From Rhodobacterales bacterium (GTDB taxonomy: Bacteria > Pseudomonadota > Alphaproteobacteria > Rhodobacterales > Rhodobacteraceae), in contig JAPLPE010000015.1 in the NCBI GenBank assembly GCA_026400355.1, positions 62,001 through 126,000 of the forward strand: DNA of 64,000 nt. The letters run 5' to 3'. The notes under the pieces were generated by a model. The model had not been told where the DNA came from and did not search any database. It saw only the letters and a program-made list of their open reading frames with translations. Made by a program: the position numbers and the translations under genes. Shown here in pieces: positions 63,495-64,000 of the stretch (position 1 is the first letter of the stretch; every line of letters starts with the position of its first letter).

Positions 63495-64000
63495 ATGACC
63501 CTCCTCCTCAACGTCTACATGGCCCTCACCGCCGCCCTCCCAATCATCCCCAACACCATCGCCCGCCGCATCCACGCCCACCAGAAGGCCGACCCTGCCC
63601 GCTTGCCGGAGCGTCTTGGCCAGCCCACTCTGCCCCGCCCCCCGGGCAGGCTGATCTGGCTTCATGCGGCCTCGGTCGGCGAATTCCTCGCCGTGAAAGA
63701 CCTCGCCGCCGACCTGATTGCCGAACTCCCCCACGCGCATCTCCTCGTCACCACGACGACCGCCGCCAGCGCGACCCTTGTTCCCGACCGCGCTCCCCAA
63801 GGTACGCTCCACCAATTCCTGCCCGCAGATACGCTCGCTGCGACCAAAGCCTTCCTTGACCACTGGCAGCCCGATCTTGCGATCTTCACCGAATCCGACC
63901 TCTGGCCCCGCATGCTGGCCCGCCTCGCGGACCGCGCCATCCCGGCGACCCTGATCAACGTCCGCGCCTCGCGAACCCGTGAACGCGCGCCCCGCACAAC
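63495..64000 (+). CDS. waaA: 3-deoxy-D-manno-octulosonic acid (Kdo) transferase, 5' part
   Basis: This is the N-terminal 168 residues of a Kdo transferase, cut by the window edge; no stop occurs before position 64000. The enzyme attaches Kdo to lipid A precursor during LPS synthesis. Seen features are the N-terminal membrane-associated segment (MALTAALPIIPNTIARRIH), IWLHAASVGEFLAVKDLA with the conserved catalytic-type Glu in the VGE motif, LLVTTTTAASATLV, and the family motif FTESDLWPRMLARL, followed by LINVRAS. The ATG at 63495 is the best start by homology. The remaining ~240 residues lie beyond the window. Confidence 0.85.
   Translation, partial: MTLLLNVYMALTAALPIIPNTIARRIHAHQKADPARLPERLGQPTLPRPPGRLIWLHAASVGEFLAVKDLAADLIAELPHAHLLVTTTTAASATLVPDRAPQGTLHQFLPADTLAATKAFLDHWQPDLAIFTESDLWPRMLARLADRAIPATLINVRASRTRERAPRT

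Overview
The window is a GC-rich, gene-dense stretch of an alphaproteobacterial chromosome, most likely from the Rhodobacteraceae (Rhodobacterales). The evidence is the set of families and their order: a nuo (complex I) locus carrying DUF5333- and DUF5337-like genes and a NuoE with an extra C-terminal domain, followed by birA-coaX-rnj; a tatABC operon ending in a DUF815-type ATPase; and a Hint-domain protein of the type common in this family. I see no rRNA, tRNA, CRISPR array, transposase or prophage.

Left part (1-13.6 kb): a GyrI-like protein, a low-GC orphan gene, an arylformamidase-like hydrolase, gabD, an MFS transporter, a secreted phytase-like esterase that appears to start at ATT, a CBS/CorC membrane protein, an ECF sigma factor overlapping a von Willebrand A protein, then the minus-strand operon tatA-tatB-tatC-ATPase.

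Middle (13.6-30 kb): a monooxygenase-like protein and WYL regulator behind a perfect inverted-repeat operator, a lone ABC ATPase, an SDR, the Hint protein, three tandem paralogous lipoproteins, prfC followed by a low-GC gene of unknown function, OsmC, a PepSY membrane protein, a DEAD-box helicase with a TTG start, and rnj-coaX-birA, which form the distal end of the nuo unit.

Complex I block (30-53.5 kb, minus strand): nuoA-B-C-D-E-F-G-H-I-J-K-L-M-N are all present, but the order is interrupted by about fourteen extra genes: a sulfotransferase, several small lipoproteins and secreted cysteine-containing proteins, a 41-residue membrane ORF, a second copy of the NuoE C-terminal domain, a collagen-like protein, a carboxymuconolactone decarboxylase-like protein, and one plus-strand gene in the F-G interval. 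Many of these overlap nuo genes by 1-4 bases or sit within a few bases of them, so they are probably co-transcribed.

Right part (53.6-64 kb): two small membrane proteins with a DegT aminotransferase, a TetA-type exporter, gph, glmU-glmS (UDP-GlcNAc synthesis), a DNA alkylation repair protein, a small lipoprotein, moaA, and the start of waaA (Kdo transferase), cut by the window edge. Gaps between convergent genes often hold palindromes, including two copies of a ~170-200 bp composite repeat.
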